A stretch of DNA of 60,783 nucleotides from a virus: IMG/VR virus record IMGVR_UViG_3300042922_000610, positions 1 through 60,783 of that record; one strand, written 5' to 3'. Shown in pieces: positions 14,523 through 21,728 of this stretch. Position 1 is the stretch's first letter. Each line of letters opens with the position of its first letter. Both the position numbers and the translations under genes were made by a program. Under the pieces are notes generated by a model, which was not told the origin of the DNA, searched no databases, and saw only the letters and a program-made list of their open reading frames with translations.

Positions 14523-14616
14523 AACCATTGTAGCCAAAAAGGCAAACAATGGTACTTGACCTTTTGGGCTAACAATTGTAGTTGTTGATTGTAACCAGCG
14601 AACCAGCCAATGGTTC
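14523..14616. promoter_or_regulatory. Operator cluster upstream of cI
   Basis: Contains the dyad ACCATTGT (14524-14531) with ACAATGGT (14546-14553), the palindrome ACAATTGT (14572-14579), a TTGATTGTAAC half-site (14585-14595) and CCAATGGT (14607-14614). A -10-like TACAAT on the minus strand lies within the first dyad, fitting the cI promoter. A rightward -35-like TTGACC is at 14556, but no clean partner -10 was found. Confidence 0.6.
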
Positions 14617-14676
14617 CAACAAAAAAGCCAACAGGGCGAAAGAACTCTAAGAACGGCAAAATGAAGGAGAAGTGAC

Positions 14677-14736
14677 ATGCGGCATAACGAAAACACGAAA
14701 GAGAGAAGAGATGCACAGAAAGGCCAACCACCGTAG
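14677..14736 (+). CDS. 19-residue charged micro-ORF in the cro position
   Basis: ATG 14677 follows AAGGAG with seven-base spacing. The peptide is charged (MRHNENTKERRDAQKGQPP) and is followed by a strong terminator at 14745. It reads away from the operators upstream of cI, where a cro gene or a leader would be expected. Too short for confident coding; it may mark a short regulatory transcript. Confidence 0.3.
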   Translation: MRHNENTKERRDAQKGQPP

Positions 14737-14744
14737 TTACCGAA

Positions 14745-14777
14745 CGCTGCCCGCCTCGCTCGCGGGTGGCGTTTTTT
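14745..14777 (+). terminator. Intrinsic terminator between the two repressor genes
   Basis: A 10-bp stem CGCTGCCCGC (14745-14754) with GCGGGTGGCG (14762-14771), including two G-T pairs, 7-nt loop, then six T. It would end any rightward transcript starting at the cI operator region after about 180 nt. Confidence 0.75.
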
Positions 14778-14800
14778 GCGTGTCGGCCAAACACAACTAC

Positions 14801-14847
14801 GGGGCTCTTGAACCTTTCGGCCGGCACCACCCGTAAACAAGAGCCCC
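14801..14847. repeat. Perfect 10-bp inverted repeat
   Basis: GGGGCTCTTG (14801-14810) and CAAGAGCCCC (14838-14847) with a 27-nt loop. No T-run on either side, so it is not a standard terminator. It lies between cI and the second repressor and could stabilise the 3' end of the repressor transcript or bind a protein. Confidence 0.6.
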
Positions 14848-14949
14848 ATTAGTTCCTACTAGTTCGCGGAGGAGACTGACTGACGCCTGACGGCCGCGAG
14901 CTTTCGATATCGCCACCACAGCGACGCGTTACTGTTACCACCGGTTTCG

Positions 14950-14961
14950 CAAATTTGTCAA
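14950..14961 (-). promoter_or_regulatory. Operator copy (one mismatch) between the repressor genes
   Basis: On the minus strand TTGACAAATTTGC: the TTGACA -35 box is at 14961-14956 and the operator core differs from ACAAATTTGT at its last base. A weak -10 (GTAACA, 17 bp; TAACAG at 18 bp) lies at 14938-14932, reading toward cI. A TATAAT at 14964 reads the other way but lacks a good -35. The site could let the second repressor control cI transcription. Confidence 0.55.
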
Positions 14962-14981
14962 GCTATAATGTGCACCGCACG

Positions 14982-15587
14982 CTATTGGCCCACGGTCGCA
15001 ACACGCTCGGAAAGGACGACTGCATGCACCGCCTGAACATCGTCGACGACGAGCCGCCCGCCGCCGTACTGGCTAATCTCGGCGCGTCCACTTTCAAGCG
15101 CCTCGAGCCGCCCCAGCCACGCAACACCGCCCTTGCCGTGCACAATCACTTCGTTGCCGATTCGCGGCCAGACGGCTGGATCCAGCCACGCTTTCGTGCC
15201 GTAGAGCAGCGCAGGCTCCATGACGTTCGTGCCGATTGTCACGCTGTAGCGCCCCTCGGGGATGCGCTTTCGGCCGGCGTTGACAGGATCGAACTTGAAT
15301 TTGCCCTCCTTGCGGTCGGACACGCGCCCGTATTCGCGCGCCCTGTCCAGCCGTGGCAACTTCGTGTTGCCGGTGCTTTCGCGGGCCTCCTCGCAAAGCT
15401 CCTCGAGCATGTCGATCGATATGTTGAGGAATTTTGCCAGCGGGCCGTACAGGTTGGGGCGCGGAATCGAGCCGTGCTTCCACGTGCTGTAGGTCTGCTG
15501 GCGCACGCCAATTTCGGCGGCAGCTTCTCGGTCGGTCTGGCTGCGCCGACCTTGCTCATTCAGCAACATCTGGGAAAGGCGTGACAC
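14982..15587 (-). CDS. Second repressor: XRE HTH fused to a degenerate S24 domain
   Basis: 201 residues. GTG 15587 is chosen because GGAG lies eight bases upstream; a longer reading frame would translate the operator itself. Residues about 3-60 form an XRE HTH (RREAAAEIGVRQQTYSTWK-like order: REAAAEIGVRQQTYSTWKHG). The C-terminal half aligns with S24 peptidases (TNVMEPALLYGTKAWLDP, RIGNEVIVHG, AWLGRLEAL). The nucleophile Ser is replaced by Val122 (NVMEP for xSMEP) and the Lys region reads GRL (Arg160). It should still dimerise but not self-cleave, so it would not be SOS-inducible by cleavage. An ACAAATTTGT operator lies 47 bp upstream of its start, so it is the best candidate to bind the seven-site family. 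Confidence 0.82.
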   Translation of the reverse strand: MSRLSQMLLNEQGRRSQTDREAAAEIGVRQQTYSTWKHGSIPRPNLYGPLAKFLNISIDMLEELCEEARESTGNTKLPRLDRAREYGRVSDRKEGKFKFDPVNAGRKRIPEGRYSVTIGTNVMEPALLYGTKAWLDPAVWPRIGNEVIVHGKGGVAWLGRLEALESGRAEISQYGGGRLVVDDVQAVHAVVLSERVATVGQ

Positions 15588-15609
15588 GGCTATTGCTCCA
15601 ACCGGTATG

Positions 15610-15646
15610 TTAACACTACAACCAGCAACTATTACAAATTTGTCAA
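15610..15646. promoter_or_regulatory. Divergent operator for the second repressor and the rightward early operon
   Basis: ACAAATTTGT at 15634-15643. Rightward: TTAACA (15610-15615), 17 bp, TACAAA (15633-15638), the -10 lying inside the operator. Leftward: TTGACA (15646-15641) at the -35 position of the repressor gene, though its -10 is not obvious. One bound dimer could shut the early operon and autoregulate the repressor. Confidence 0.75.
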
Positions 15647-15717
15647 ACCGCGTCAACCATCGCGGCTGACAGGGCGGGGAAGCCCGCATCTACACCACCA
15701 CGACAAGAGGAGACAAT

Positions 15718-15972
15718 ATGGACGATACGGAACAAATGCGCGCCCTGCAGACAGAGGGCGTATCCCTCAGACAAATCGGCATGAGATTCGGGCTTACTGG
15801 CACGGCGGTCTTTTATCGCCTCGGCGGCGTTCGCAAGCTGCGCAGCGGCCCGCCTCCTGCAGCCAACGACAACAAGATCGTCAAGATGGTCGCGCACAAC
15901 GGCGGCTGCTCGACGACGAGCGGCATGGTGCCGGTTTCGCTGCCTCGCGTTGGCGTGAAGGTGGCGGCATGA
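15718..15972 (+). CDS. Small HTH protein, first gene of the rightward early operon
   Basis: 84 residues. Residues about 5-35 (MRALQTEGVSLRQIGMRFGL) are a resolvase/sigma-4-like HTH; the rest is a linker with ANDN and a short basic tail. Leader has a GCGGG/CCCGC hairpin (15674-15687), CACCACGAC and AAGAGGAGAC. Its place at the start of the early operon suggests a Cro-like or activator role, unproven. Confidence 0.65.
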   Translation: MDDTEQMRALQTEGVSLRQIGMRFGLTGTAVFYRLGGVRKLRSGPPPAANDNKIVKMVAHNGGCSTTSGMVPVSLPRVGVKVAA

Positions 15973-16247
15973 GCGATTACTGCGAGGATTGCGACCGCCA
16001 CTATTTCGGCTACGGCGACAGGGTAAGGCTGGTCCAGAACCACATGCTGCTTGGCCAGGTGATCGGCGAGCGCAACTGGCATCAGGAGTATCTGGTACGA
16101 CTTGGAGCGACCGTCTCTGCCATTTGGTTTGAGAGTGTCGAGCTCGAGCCGGATCCTGATTTTGAGGACGACGGCACTGCCGCCGCTGGTGATGGCGGCG
16201 AAAACAACGTCATTCCGTTTCCGAAGAAGGCAGGAGGGCTCCACTAA
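15969..16247 (+). CDS. Small SH3/KOW-like protein
   Basis: 92 residues. Begins with a CEDCDRHYFGYGDRVRLVQN block: a possible Cys pair, then a beta-barrel start. The acidic middle and a basic C-terminus (IPFPKKAGGLH) follow. ATGA overlap with the HTH gene and TAATG overlap with the next gene imply coupled translation. Confidence 0.6.
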   Translation: MSDYCEDCDRHYFGYGDRVRLVQNHMLLGQVIGERNWHQEYLVRLGATVSAIWFESVELEPDPDFEDDGTAAAGDGGENNVIPFPKKAGGLH

Positions 16248-17173
16248 TGGGTAAGTTTAAGGTTGGGGATCGGGTTCTGGCGAAAAATCGCGGCTACGAA
16301 GACGGCGAGCATGAGGCCGTTGTCATTTCTGACGACAATGGCTCCGTCCTCGTCGAATTCAACGACGGATGGACCGGCGGCCACGATGCGCAGATACACG
16401 ACAACCGAGAAAACCGATGGTATTCCTCATACGACGAACTCGAACTGCTGCCAGTTGCGGAGCAACCCGCAGCATGGCAGCCGAAGGTCGGCGATCGGGT
16501 GCGGTTTACCGACAAGTGTGACGCCTTTTGGTGGTTCGGCCCGCATACTGGACACAAGGAAGGCGCCGTCTCCGGCCCATCTTCGTATCCAGGCTATCAG
16601 TTCGAGGTCAAGATCGACGGCGAGGACCACCCTGCGCACGTCGATATGAGGCACATCGAACCGCTGCCCGTTGCAGCAGAGGCGCAACCCGCAGCGCTGA
16701 ATATCGAAGCCGGCAAGTTCTACCGCACGCGCGACGGGCGGAAGGCGGGTCCAGCCGAAGCGCGCGACCCTGATGACTACGATACCTATCCGTGGCGCGT
16801 GCCCGTTGACGATGACGATGGGCATTACGTCTACACCGACGACGGCAAGTATAACGTGGCTTTCGGCTCCACGCGTCACGACCTCATCGCCGAATGGGTC
16901 GACGAGCCCGCCGCCAAGGCAACCGTCGGCGCACAGGTCGACACCATCGCCGAGGAATACGGGCCGGTTGTTGCCGCGAGCAACGATAACGCCCCCAAGG
17001 CCAGCACCGCCGGCTTCACCATCCCGCTGTTTGAGGACGACGGACAGCCGCGAAAACTAGTGAAAACTAAAGGCGGATACGGCTTCGAACTAGCCCGTTT
17101 CGGCAACTACGCGTGGGTTGATACGGGACAGACCGCGCCGATCACGCTCAAGGTCTCGGATATCGCCGCCTAA
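16247..17173 (+). CDS. Multi-module SH3-like acidic protein
   Basis: 308 residues. Two similar modules start FKVGDRVLAKN (residue 4) and PKVGDRVRFTD (about 80), each a KOW/SH3-like barrel. A third block (EAGKFYRTRDGRKAGPAEA, about 157) is a motif found in phage proteins. A fourth beta segment ends the protein. It is strongly acidic, which suggests DNA mimicry or protein binding; no function is known. It lies in the early operon among replication genes. Confidence 0.6.
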   Translation: MGKFKVGDRVLAKNRGYEDGEHEAVVISDDNGSVLVEFNDGWTGGHDAQIHDNRENRWYSSYDELELLPVAEQPAAWQPKVGDRVRFTDKCDAFWWFGPHTGHKEGAVSGPSSYPGYQFEVKIDGEDHPAHVDMRHIEPLPVAAEAQPAALNIEAGKFYRTRDGRKAGPAEARDPDDYDTYPWRVPVDDDDGHYVYTDDGKYNVAFGSTRHDLIAEWVDEPAAKATVGAQVDTIAEEYGPVVAASNDNAPKASTAGFTIPLFEDDGQPRKLVKTKGGYGFELARFGNYAWVDTGQTAPITLKVSDIAA

Positions 17174-17196
17174 ACCCCACCAACCGCCACCACAGC

Positions 17197-17233
17197 GCCT
17201 CCTGCTCACCGGCAGGAGGCAGAGGAGACAGAT
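17197..17233 (+). promoter_or_regulatory. Hairpin leader with TCACCG loop
   Basis: A 9-bp perfect stem GCCTCCTGC (17197-17205) with GCAGGAGGC (17212-17220) and loop TCACCG. The 3' arm runs directly into AGAGGAGAC, so pairing could influence access to the ribosome site of the gene at 17234. Confidence 0.65.
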
Positions 17234-17431
17234 ATGAATATTGCAGGAGCAATTGCCGCCTTGTTCGGCATCATCGTGTGGGCAACCATCGTTGCCGGTT
17301 CGCTGGCCGCGTGGGTTACTCACGTCATCGTCTGCATCAAAGCGAGCGCTTGGATTCTGCTCGCCTTCGGCTGTGTCGTTGCGCCGGTTGGCGTCGTTCA
17401 CGGCTTCGGTATCTGGGTTGGGATTTTCTGA
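17234..17431 (+). CDS. Small membrane protein (two helices)
   Basis: 65 residues, nearly all hydrophobic: IAALFGIIVWATIVAGSLAA and AWILLAFGCVVAPVGVV segments. The start has the AGAGGAGAC site. It overlaps the next membrane gene (TGATG). Function unknown; first of a run of tiny membrane proteins next to recombination genes. Confidence 0.6.
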   Translation: MNIAGAIAALFGIIVWATIVAGSLAAWVTHVIVCIKASAWILLAFGCVVAPVGVVHGFGIWVGIF

Positions 17432-17661
17432 TGACCGCCTCCAGACGCGATCCCCCACTCACCGCGCCACCCCTCGACTACGTGCCCACCGCACCAGTCC
17501 ACAAGCCACGGCGCGCGATCCGCCGCTCGTTGCGTGCCGCCATTTGCGGTGGCGTAGCCGGCCTTGTGGCGTTCTTTGCTCCCTTCGCCGTGCTCGTCAT
17601 GATCGGGCTGGCCGTCGGCTGGGCGGTGTTCTGCGACCTGATGGCTCGTCGACATGAGTAG
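17431..17661 (+). CDS. Small membrane protein with basic N-terminus
   Basis: 76 residues: a Pro/Arg-rich cytoplasmic start and one long or two short helices (AGLVAFFAPFAVLVMIGLAV). Translationally coupled to the genes on both sides. No family recognised. Confidence 0.55.
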   Translation: MTASRRDPPLTAPPLDYVPTAPVHKPRRAIRRSLRAAICGGVAGLVAFFAPFAVLVMIGLAVGWAVFCDLMARRHE

Positions 17662-17785
17662 CGGCCGCCTCTTGGCACCGCATCTGCTGCCGGATGCGGA
17701 CGGCCCACAATGGCCGCACGACCGCGTCGTCTACATCTGCGCTGCCCTCGCTGTCGTTGTCGGCATTGTCGGGCTTTTCACCTAA
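17654..17785 (+). CDS. 43-residue single-helix membrane peptide
   Basis: Starts at ATG 17654, eight bases inside the previous gene, and ends at TAA 17783. One C-terminal helix (VYICAALAVVVGIVGLFT). Coupling to the upstream gene and the clean stop before the next leader support it. Confidence 0.45.
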   Translation: MSSGRLLAPHLLPDADGPQWPHDRVVYICAALAVVVGIVGLFT

Positions 17786-17808
17786 CCACCCACCACTGAG
17801 GAGACGAA

Positions 17809-18597
17809 ATGGCAATTTCACTTAGCTCGCTCAAGAGCACCAAAAGAAACGACCCGCCCGTCGTTCTGCTGTACGGCGTCGACGGTATCGGCAAGACCAG
17901 CCTCGCCGCTGAATTCCCCGACCCGATCTATCTCGCCACGGAAGGCGAGCGGCCGCCGTCTGATGTCGAACTGGCGACGCCAGGCACTATCGAAACCTTC
18001 GACGACCTGCTCAACGTCTTCGGCGAATTGCTCACCGAAGATCACGACCGGCGCACGGTCATCATCGATTCGCTTGATGGCCTCGAGCCGCTGGTATGGC
18101 GGGCAACATGTGCGCGGCTTGGCCTTAACAGCATCGAGGAAGCTGGCTTCGGCAAGGGCTACGTCGAGGCCGACACGGAGTGGAACGAATACCTCTCCGC
18201 CGTATCCGCCCTCGCACAGGCCGGCATGTACGTCGTGCAGCTTGCCCATCCGGAGATCGTGCGCTTCGACAGCCCTACGACTGACCCGTACAACCGCTAC
18301 ACGATCAAGCTGCACAAGCGCAGCAACGCCCTAGTGCGCGAAAAGGCCGACGTCGTCGCGTTCATGAACTACCGCATCTCCATCAAGGAGAAGGAAGTCG
18401 CACGCCAGACGAAGGTTGCCCACGCGGAGGGCGGCAAGGAGCGCCAGGTGCACCTGAACGAGGGCGCCGGCTTCAACGCCAAGAATCGCTACTCGATGCC
18501 AGACACGATCTCTTACCGCAAAGGGCAGGGCTTCACCGAACTGGCGAAATACTGGCCGGTTGCCAACGGCAACGCTGCAGCGAAGGTGGCGGCGTAA
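17809..18597 (+). CDS. Sak4-like RecA-fold ATPase (single-strand annealing)
   Basis: 262 residues. Walker A GVDGIGKT (residues 23-30), a Walker B region (RTVIIDSLDGLEP) and the phage-type RecA core with YVVQLAHPEIV identify the AAA_24/Sak4 group of Rad51-like phage recombinases. Such proteins anneal or exchange strands together with a single-strand binding protein, here likely the DUF669 product at 18869. Good AGGAGAC ribosome site; TAATG overlap with the next gene. Confidence 0.82.
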   Translation: MAISLSSLKSTKRNDPPVVLLYGVDGIGKTSLAAEFPDPIYLATEGERPPSDVELATPGTIETFDDLLNVFGELLTEDHDRRTVIIDSLDGLEPLVWRATCARLGLNSIEEAGFGKGYVEADTEWNEYLSAVSALAQAGMYVVQLAHPEIVRFDSPTTDPYNRYTIKLHKRSNALVREKADVVAFMNYRISIKEKEVARQTKVAHAEGGKERQVHLNEGAGFNAKNRYSMPDTISYRKGQGFTELAKYWPVANGNAAAKVAA

Positions 18598-18833
18598 TGG
18601 AAAAGATCGTTGCTTCTTTCCTTGCGGTTATCGCCATCGCGTTCATTGCGCCGCTGGCCGGCGTGTTGATCGGCTCATTTACTGGATGGGTCGTCGGCCT
18701 CGTCTTTAGCGAGACAATCCTGTCTTTTCTCTCGCGGTTCGGCGTCGACACCGCTGGACTAGCCGTTTGGCAAATCGGCGCCGCCATGGGGTTCTTGGGC
18801 AGCTTCCTGCGAACCACCGTCAGCAAAACCTAA
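18597..18833 (+). CDS. Small membrane protein
   Basis: 78 residues with two or three hydrophobic segments (FLAVIAIAFIAPLAGVLIGS, TGWVVGLVF, IGAAMGFLGSF). Overlaps the Sak4 stop (TAATG). It is odd to find it between two DNA-recombination genes; function unknown. Confidence 0.55.
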   Translation: MEKIVASFLAVIAIAFIAPLAGVLIGSFTGWVVGLVFSETILSFLSRFGVDTAGLAVWQIGAAMGFLGSFLRTTVSKT

Positions 18834-18868
18834 CCACCCACCAACCACCACCACAGAAGGAGACTTAA

Positions 18869-19462
18869 ATGGCCAAGATTGGCGTAAGAATCGAAGCGAC
18901 CGAAGAGGGCACCGAGCAGCGTTCCGGTGATTTTCCGAACCTGCCGAATGGCGTTTACTCGCTTGAGATGGAGGCCGGCGACGTCATCGAGAAGGACAAG
19001 GACACGCCGCAGCACGTCATTACGGTGAAGATGACAGCACAGGTCGTCGAGCCGGCCGAGTTTGCTGGTCGCAAGATGTTCGTCAACTACAACATTCAGC
19101 ATCCGAATTCCCAAGCGCAGGACATCGGTAACAGGCAGTTCCAGTGCCTTCTTCGCGCTCTTGAGCTCACCGAGGTTCCGGGGGACGATACGGACAATCT
19201 GCTGTTCAAGTCTTTCACGGCGACAATCGGCATGGGCAAGGACAGCAAGGAGAAGAACGCCGACGGCTCTCCGAAGTACGCTGCTCGCAATGAGATCAAG
19301 CGCTACTGGTTCCCTGATCAGGGTGACACCCCCGCCATCGGCGTGACTGGTCCTGCACCTGAAGCACGCGCACCAGCAAACGACAACCGCGCTCCCGCCG
19401 CGCAGCAGCAGGCGGCACGTCCTGCGGCTACGGGCAACAGGCCGTGGGGTAGCAAGAAGTAA
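18869..19462 (+). CDS. DUF669 protein, likely single-stranded DNA-binding
   Basis: 197 residues. The core (LPNGVYSLEMEAGDVIEKDK ... HVITVKMTAQVV ... QFQCLLRALELTEVPG) matches the phage DUF669 family, found beside Sak/Sak4 annealing proteins and thought to act as an SSB-like partner. The C-terminal tail is Ala/Pro-rich with ANDN, ending in RPWGSKK in place of the acidic SSB tail. Leader CACCACAGAAGGAGAC. Confidence 0.78.
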   Translation: MAKIGVRIEATEEGTEQRSGDFPNLPNGVYSLEMEAGDVIEKDKDTPQHVITVKMTAQVVEPAEFAGRKMFVNYNIQHPNSQAQDIGNRQFQCLLRALELTEVPGDDTDNLLFKSFTATIGMGKDSKEKNADGSPKYAARNEIKRYWFPDQGDTPAIGVTGPAPEARAPANDNRAPAAQQQAARPAATGNRPWGSKK

Positions 19463-19474
19463 CAACGCCTATGC

Positions 19475-19523
19475 GGCGGGTCGTCACCAGCGGCCCGCCA
19501 TCCACCACACAAGAGGAGACAAA
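19475..19523 (+). promoter_or_regulatory. Hairpin leader with TCACCAG loop
   Basis: GGCGGGTCG (19475-19483) pairs with CGGCCCGCC (19491-19499), one G-T pair, around TCACCAG. CCACCACACAAGAGGAGAC follows before ATG 19524. Confidence 0.6.
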
Positions 19524-19928
19524 ATGAAGCGCATTTTTCTTGCCGTTGCGTTGGCCGCGACGGCGTTCCTGGCAGGCTGCACCGACGCTGACGTCGCGTC
19601 GCAGAACATTTCAAAGGCGGCCGACAACTTCGAAGTCAACCGCCGCGTCGTTTTCTATAACGGCATCACTGGCGACTACATCCTGACGGTCGAGGGGCTT
19701 TGCTCTCTCGGCAATGCTGACGCGGCGCGCGAGGTGACGATCACCTGCAAGACCGGGCCGCGCGCATACAAGAAGCACTTTCTCGGCCTGTCCGACAATG
19801 TGACCTTCTTCGCGGAGCAGTTGGAGCCGGCTGCAGTCAGCGCCTACCACTACCGCGTGACCTTCAAGCCGCAGACGATCATTCCTGACATCGATTTCCG
19901 CGGCGATGCGGAAGAGTTGGTGAACTGA
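19524..19928 (+). CDS. Phage beta-sandwich lipoprotein
   Basis: 134 residues. Signal peptide with a lipobox (LAGC; mature Cys19) and a compact beta domain (VVFYNGITGDYILTVEGLCS, KKHFLGLSDNVTFFAEQLEP) that I recognise as a lipoprotein family widespread in tailed phages. It should be anchored in the cell envelope. Small phage lipoproteins such as T5 Llp block receptors and exclude superinfection; a similar role here is plausible but not shown. Expressed with early genes. Confidence 0.78.
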   Translation: MKRIFLAVALAATAFLAGCTDADVASQNISKAADNFEVNRRVVFYNGITGDYILTVEGLCSLGNADAAREVTITCKTGPRAYKKHFLGLSDNVTFFAEQLEPAAVSAYHYRVTFKPQTIIPDIDFRGDAEELVN

Positions 19929-19930
19929 CC

Positions 19931-20332
19931 ATGGGCGACAAGAACTTCAAATGGTGGGCCGCAGATTCGGAAGACGCGGAAATCTTCCAAGGCCCATACG
20001 ACAGCCGCGAGGAGGCAATTCAGGTCGGCGAAACAGACTTCGACGGCGAGGATTTCTACATCGTAGAGGCAGACAAATCCGTGATGCGTGCCAACTTTGA
20101 CGGAGAGCGATACGCCGAGCGCATCATGGAAGATATGATCGAAAATAACGGCGAATGTTTCAATGAATACGGCGAAGCAGACCCTTGGGCCGATTACGCC
20201 AATCCGCACCGTTCGCTCGGCAACGCCATTGAGAAGGCAGTCGAGGACTGGCTTGCCGCCCATCCCGGCAAGACATGGTCGTTCGGCACAATGCGCAACG
20301 GCGAAACCATTGAGGCCAAACAGGACGCCTAA
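19931..20332 (+). CDS. Acidic hypothetical protein
   Basis: 133 residues, very acidic, starting KWWAADSEDAEIFQGPYDSR with EEAIQVGETDF. The first 40 residues recall a small phage domain; the rest is helical. It follows the lipoprotein by three bases. Function unknown. Confidence 0.6.
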   Translation: MGDKNFKWWAADSEDAEIFQGPYDSREEAIQVGETDFDGEDFYIVEADKSVMRANFDGERYAERIMEDMIENNGECFNEYGEADPWADYANPHRSLGNAIEKAVEDWLAAHPGKTWSFGTMRNGETIEAKQDA

Positions 20333-20341
20333 CCACCACAC

Positions 20342-20388
20342 CGCTGCACGGCCACCACCGTGCGGCGCCACCACAAGAGGAGACCACC
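20342..20388 (+). promoter_or_regulatory. Hairpin leader with CCACCA loop before dnaN
   Basis: A 10-bp stem CGCTGCACGG (20342-20351) with CCGTGCGGCG (20358-20367), one G-T pair, loop CCACCA. CCACCACAAGAGGAGAC and ATG 20389 follow. Confidence 0.65.
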
Positions 20389-21441
20389 ATGCGCCTACTC
20401 ATAGGCAAACAGGAACTCGCGCGCGTTATGGCCAACGTCGGCCGTGTCGTCGAGAGCCGCAACACCATTCCGATTCTCGGTCACGTCATGCTGGCTGCGG
20501 CTGGCGGGGGGCTTGCCGTAACTGGAACCGACCTCGACATCGTCGCGACTGCATCGGCAACTGCTGACATCGAGAAGGACGGCGCCGTCTGCGTCGACGC
20601 CAAACTCTTCGGGGACATAGTTAAAAGAATAAGCGGCGACATTTCGCTCAGCCTTGAGGCTGAAAAGCTGATTGTGAAATCAGGCCGTAGCCGTTTCTCG
20701 CTGGCAACGCTCCCCGCCGCAGACTTCCCCGACCTCGGCGGCGGCACGTTCACGGCGGAATTCGATCTGGACATCGCAGCGATGTTCGCTCCGGTTTCGT
20801 TCGCCATCAGCAACGAGGAGACCCGATTTTACCTGAACGGAGTCTACTTCCAATCGACGGAAGGGGATTCGTCTGTTGCGGTAGCAACCGACGGGCATCG
20901 GCTGGCGCGCAACTTCGGTCCAGCCTTGCCAACCTTTGCCGGCATCATCGTGCCGCGGAAGACGGTAAGTTTGCTGCCGAAGGGCGAGGTTCGCGTCTCG
21001 GTCTCCGATACCAAGATCCGCATCGTGGCCGGTGACTTCGTGCTCACGAGCAAGCTGATCGATGGCACATTCCCCGATTATAACCGCGTCATACCCACAC
21101 AGAACGACAAATCCGTTGCCGTCGATCGTGATGCCATGATGGGTGCAGCCGAACGCGTCGTTACCGTCTCGTCGGAAAAGAGCCGCGCGGTGAAACTGGC
21201 AATCGCGCCAGGATCGATCGGGCTTTCTGCGCGCTCCGATGTCGGCGATGCGCAGGACGAGGTGGCGGCCGACTATACCGGCGAGCCCTTCGACATGGGC
21301 TTCAACAGCCAGTATTTGCGCGACGTGTTCGGCGTTCTGCCGGTCGGTCAAGTCAATATGCAACTCGCCGAAGGTGCGCCAGCGCTCATCACTGGCGGCG
21401 CCGAGGGGCTGTTGCTGCTCTTGATGCCGATGCGCGTATGA
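20389..21441 (+). CDS. dnaN: Phage-encoded DNA polymerase III beta sliding clamp
   Basis: 350 residues, slightly shorter than bacterial DnaN (about 370). Clamp hallmarks: ESRNTIPILGHVML near the start, FYLNGVYFQ and VATDGHRLAR in the second domain, LIDGTFPDYNRVIP, and the conserved C-terminal LMPMRV. A homodimeric ring should encircle DNA and hold a polymerase or nuclease. No DNA polymerase III alpha subunit is encoded, so it probably recruits the host polymerase or phage enzymes. It sits inside the recombination/replication operon, coupled by ATGA to the next gene. Confidence 0.88.
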   Translation: MRLLIGKQELARVMANVGRVVESRNTIPILGHVMLAAAGGGLAVTGTDLDIVATASATADIEKDGAVCVDAKLFGDIVKRISGDISLSLEAEKLIVKSGRSRFSLATLPAADFPDLGGGTFTAEFDLDIAAMFAPVSFAISNEETRFYLNGVYFQSTEGDSSVAVATDGHRLARNFGPALPTFAGIIVPRKTVSLLPKGEVRVSVSDTKIRIVAGDFVLTSKLIDGTFPDYNRVIPTQNDKSVAVDRDAMMGAAERVVTVSSEKSRAVKLAIAPGSIGLSARSDVGDAQDEVAADYTGEPFDMGFNSQYLRDVFGVLPVGQVNMQLAEGAPALITGGAEGLLLLLMPMRV

Positions 21442-21728
21442 CCAGCGTAGCGGGGCAGGAAGGCGGGCTGTGGCGGCCCGCTAACGGAACTGATGGCGCC
21501 GATTTTGAGCGCAAGTGGTGCGCGCATTGCTTGGAGTCGACACCGAACGTTTGGGAAGACGAATTCGGAAACGAGGTCGTGAGCGGCTGCGATATCGTTG
21601 ACGCCACGTTCATGGGGCACGTCCTTGCGCTGGAATGGATCATCCGCGACGGCATGCCGTGGTGCAAGGCGTTTCGGCAGGATCCGGAACGGCCGTCGCG
21701 GTGCCTGTTTACGAAGGAGATGTTTTGA
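21438..21728 (+). CDS. Small hypothetical protein
   Basis: 96 residues with two Cys in WCAHCLES and a conserved-looking acidic middle. Overlaps dnaN by 4 bp and the nuclease gene by one base. No recognised domain. Confidence 0.6.
   Translation: MTSVAGQEGGLWRPANGTDGADFERKWCAHCLESTPNVWEDEFGNEVVSGCDIVDATFMGHVLALEWIIRDGMPWCKAFRQDPERPSRCLFTKEMF

Noticed and set aside
14852-14865. GTTC-N6-GTTC direct repeat resembling an alphaproteobacterial LexA box
   Set aside because: The known box is GTTC-N7-GTTC; the spacing here is one base short, and no promoter elements surround it.
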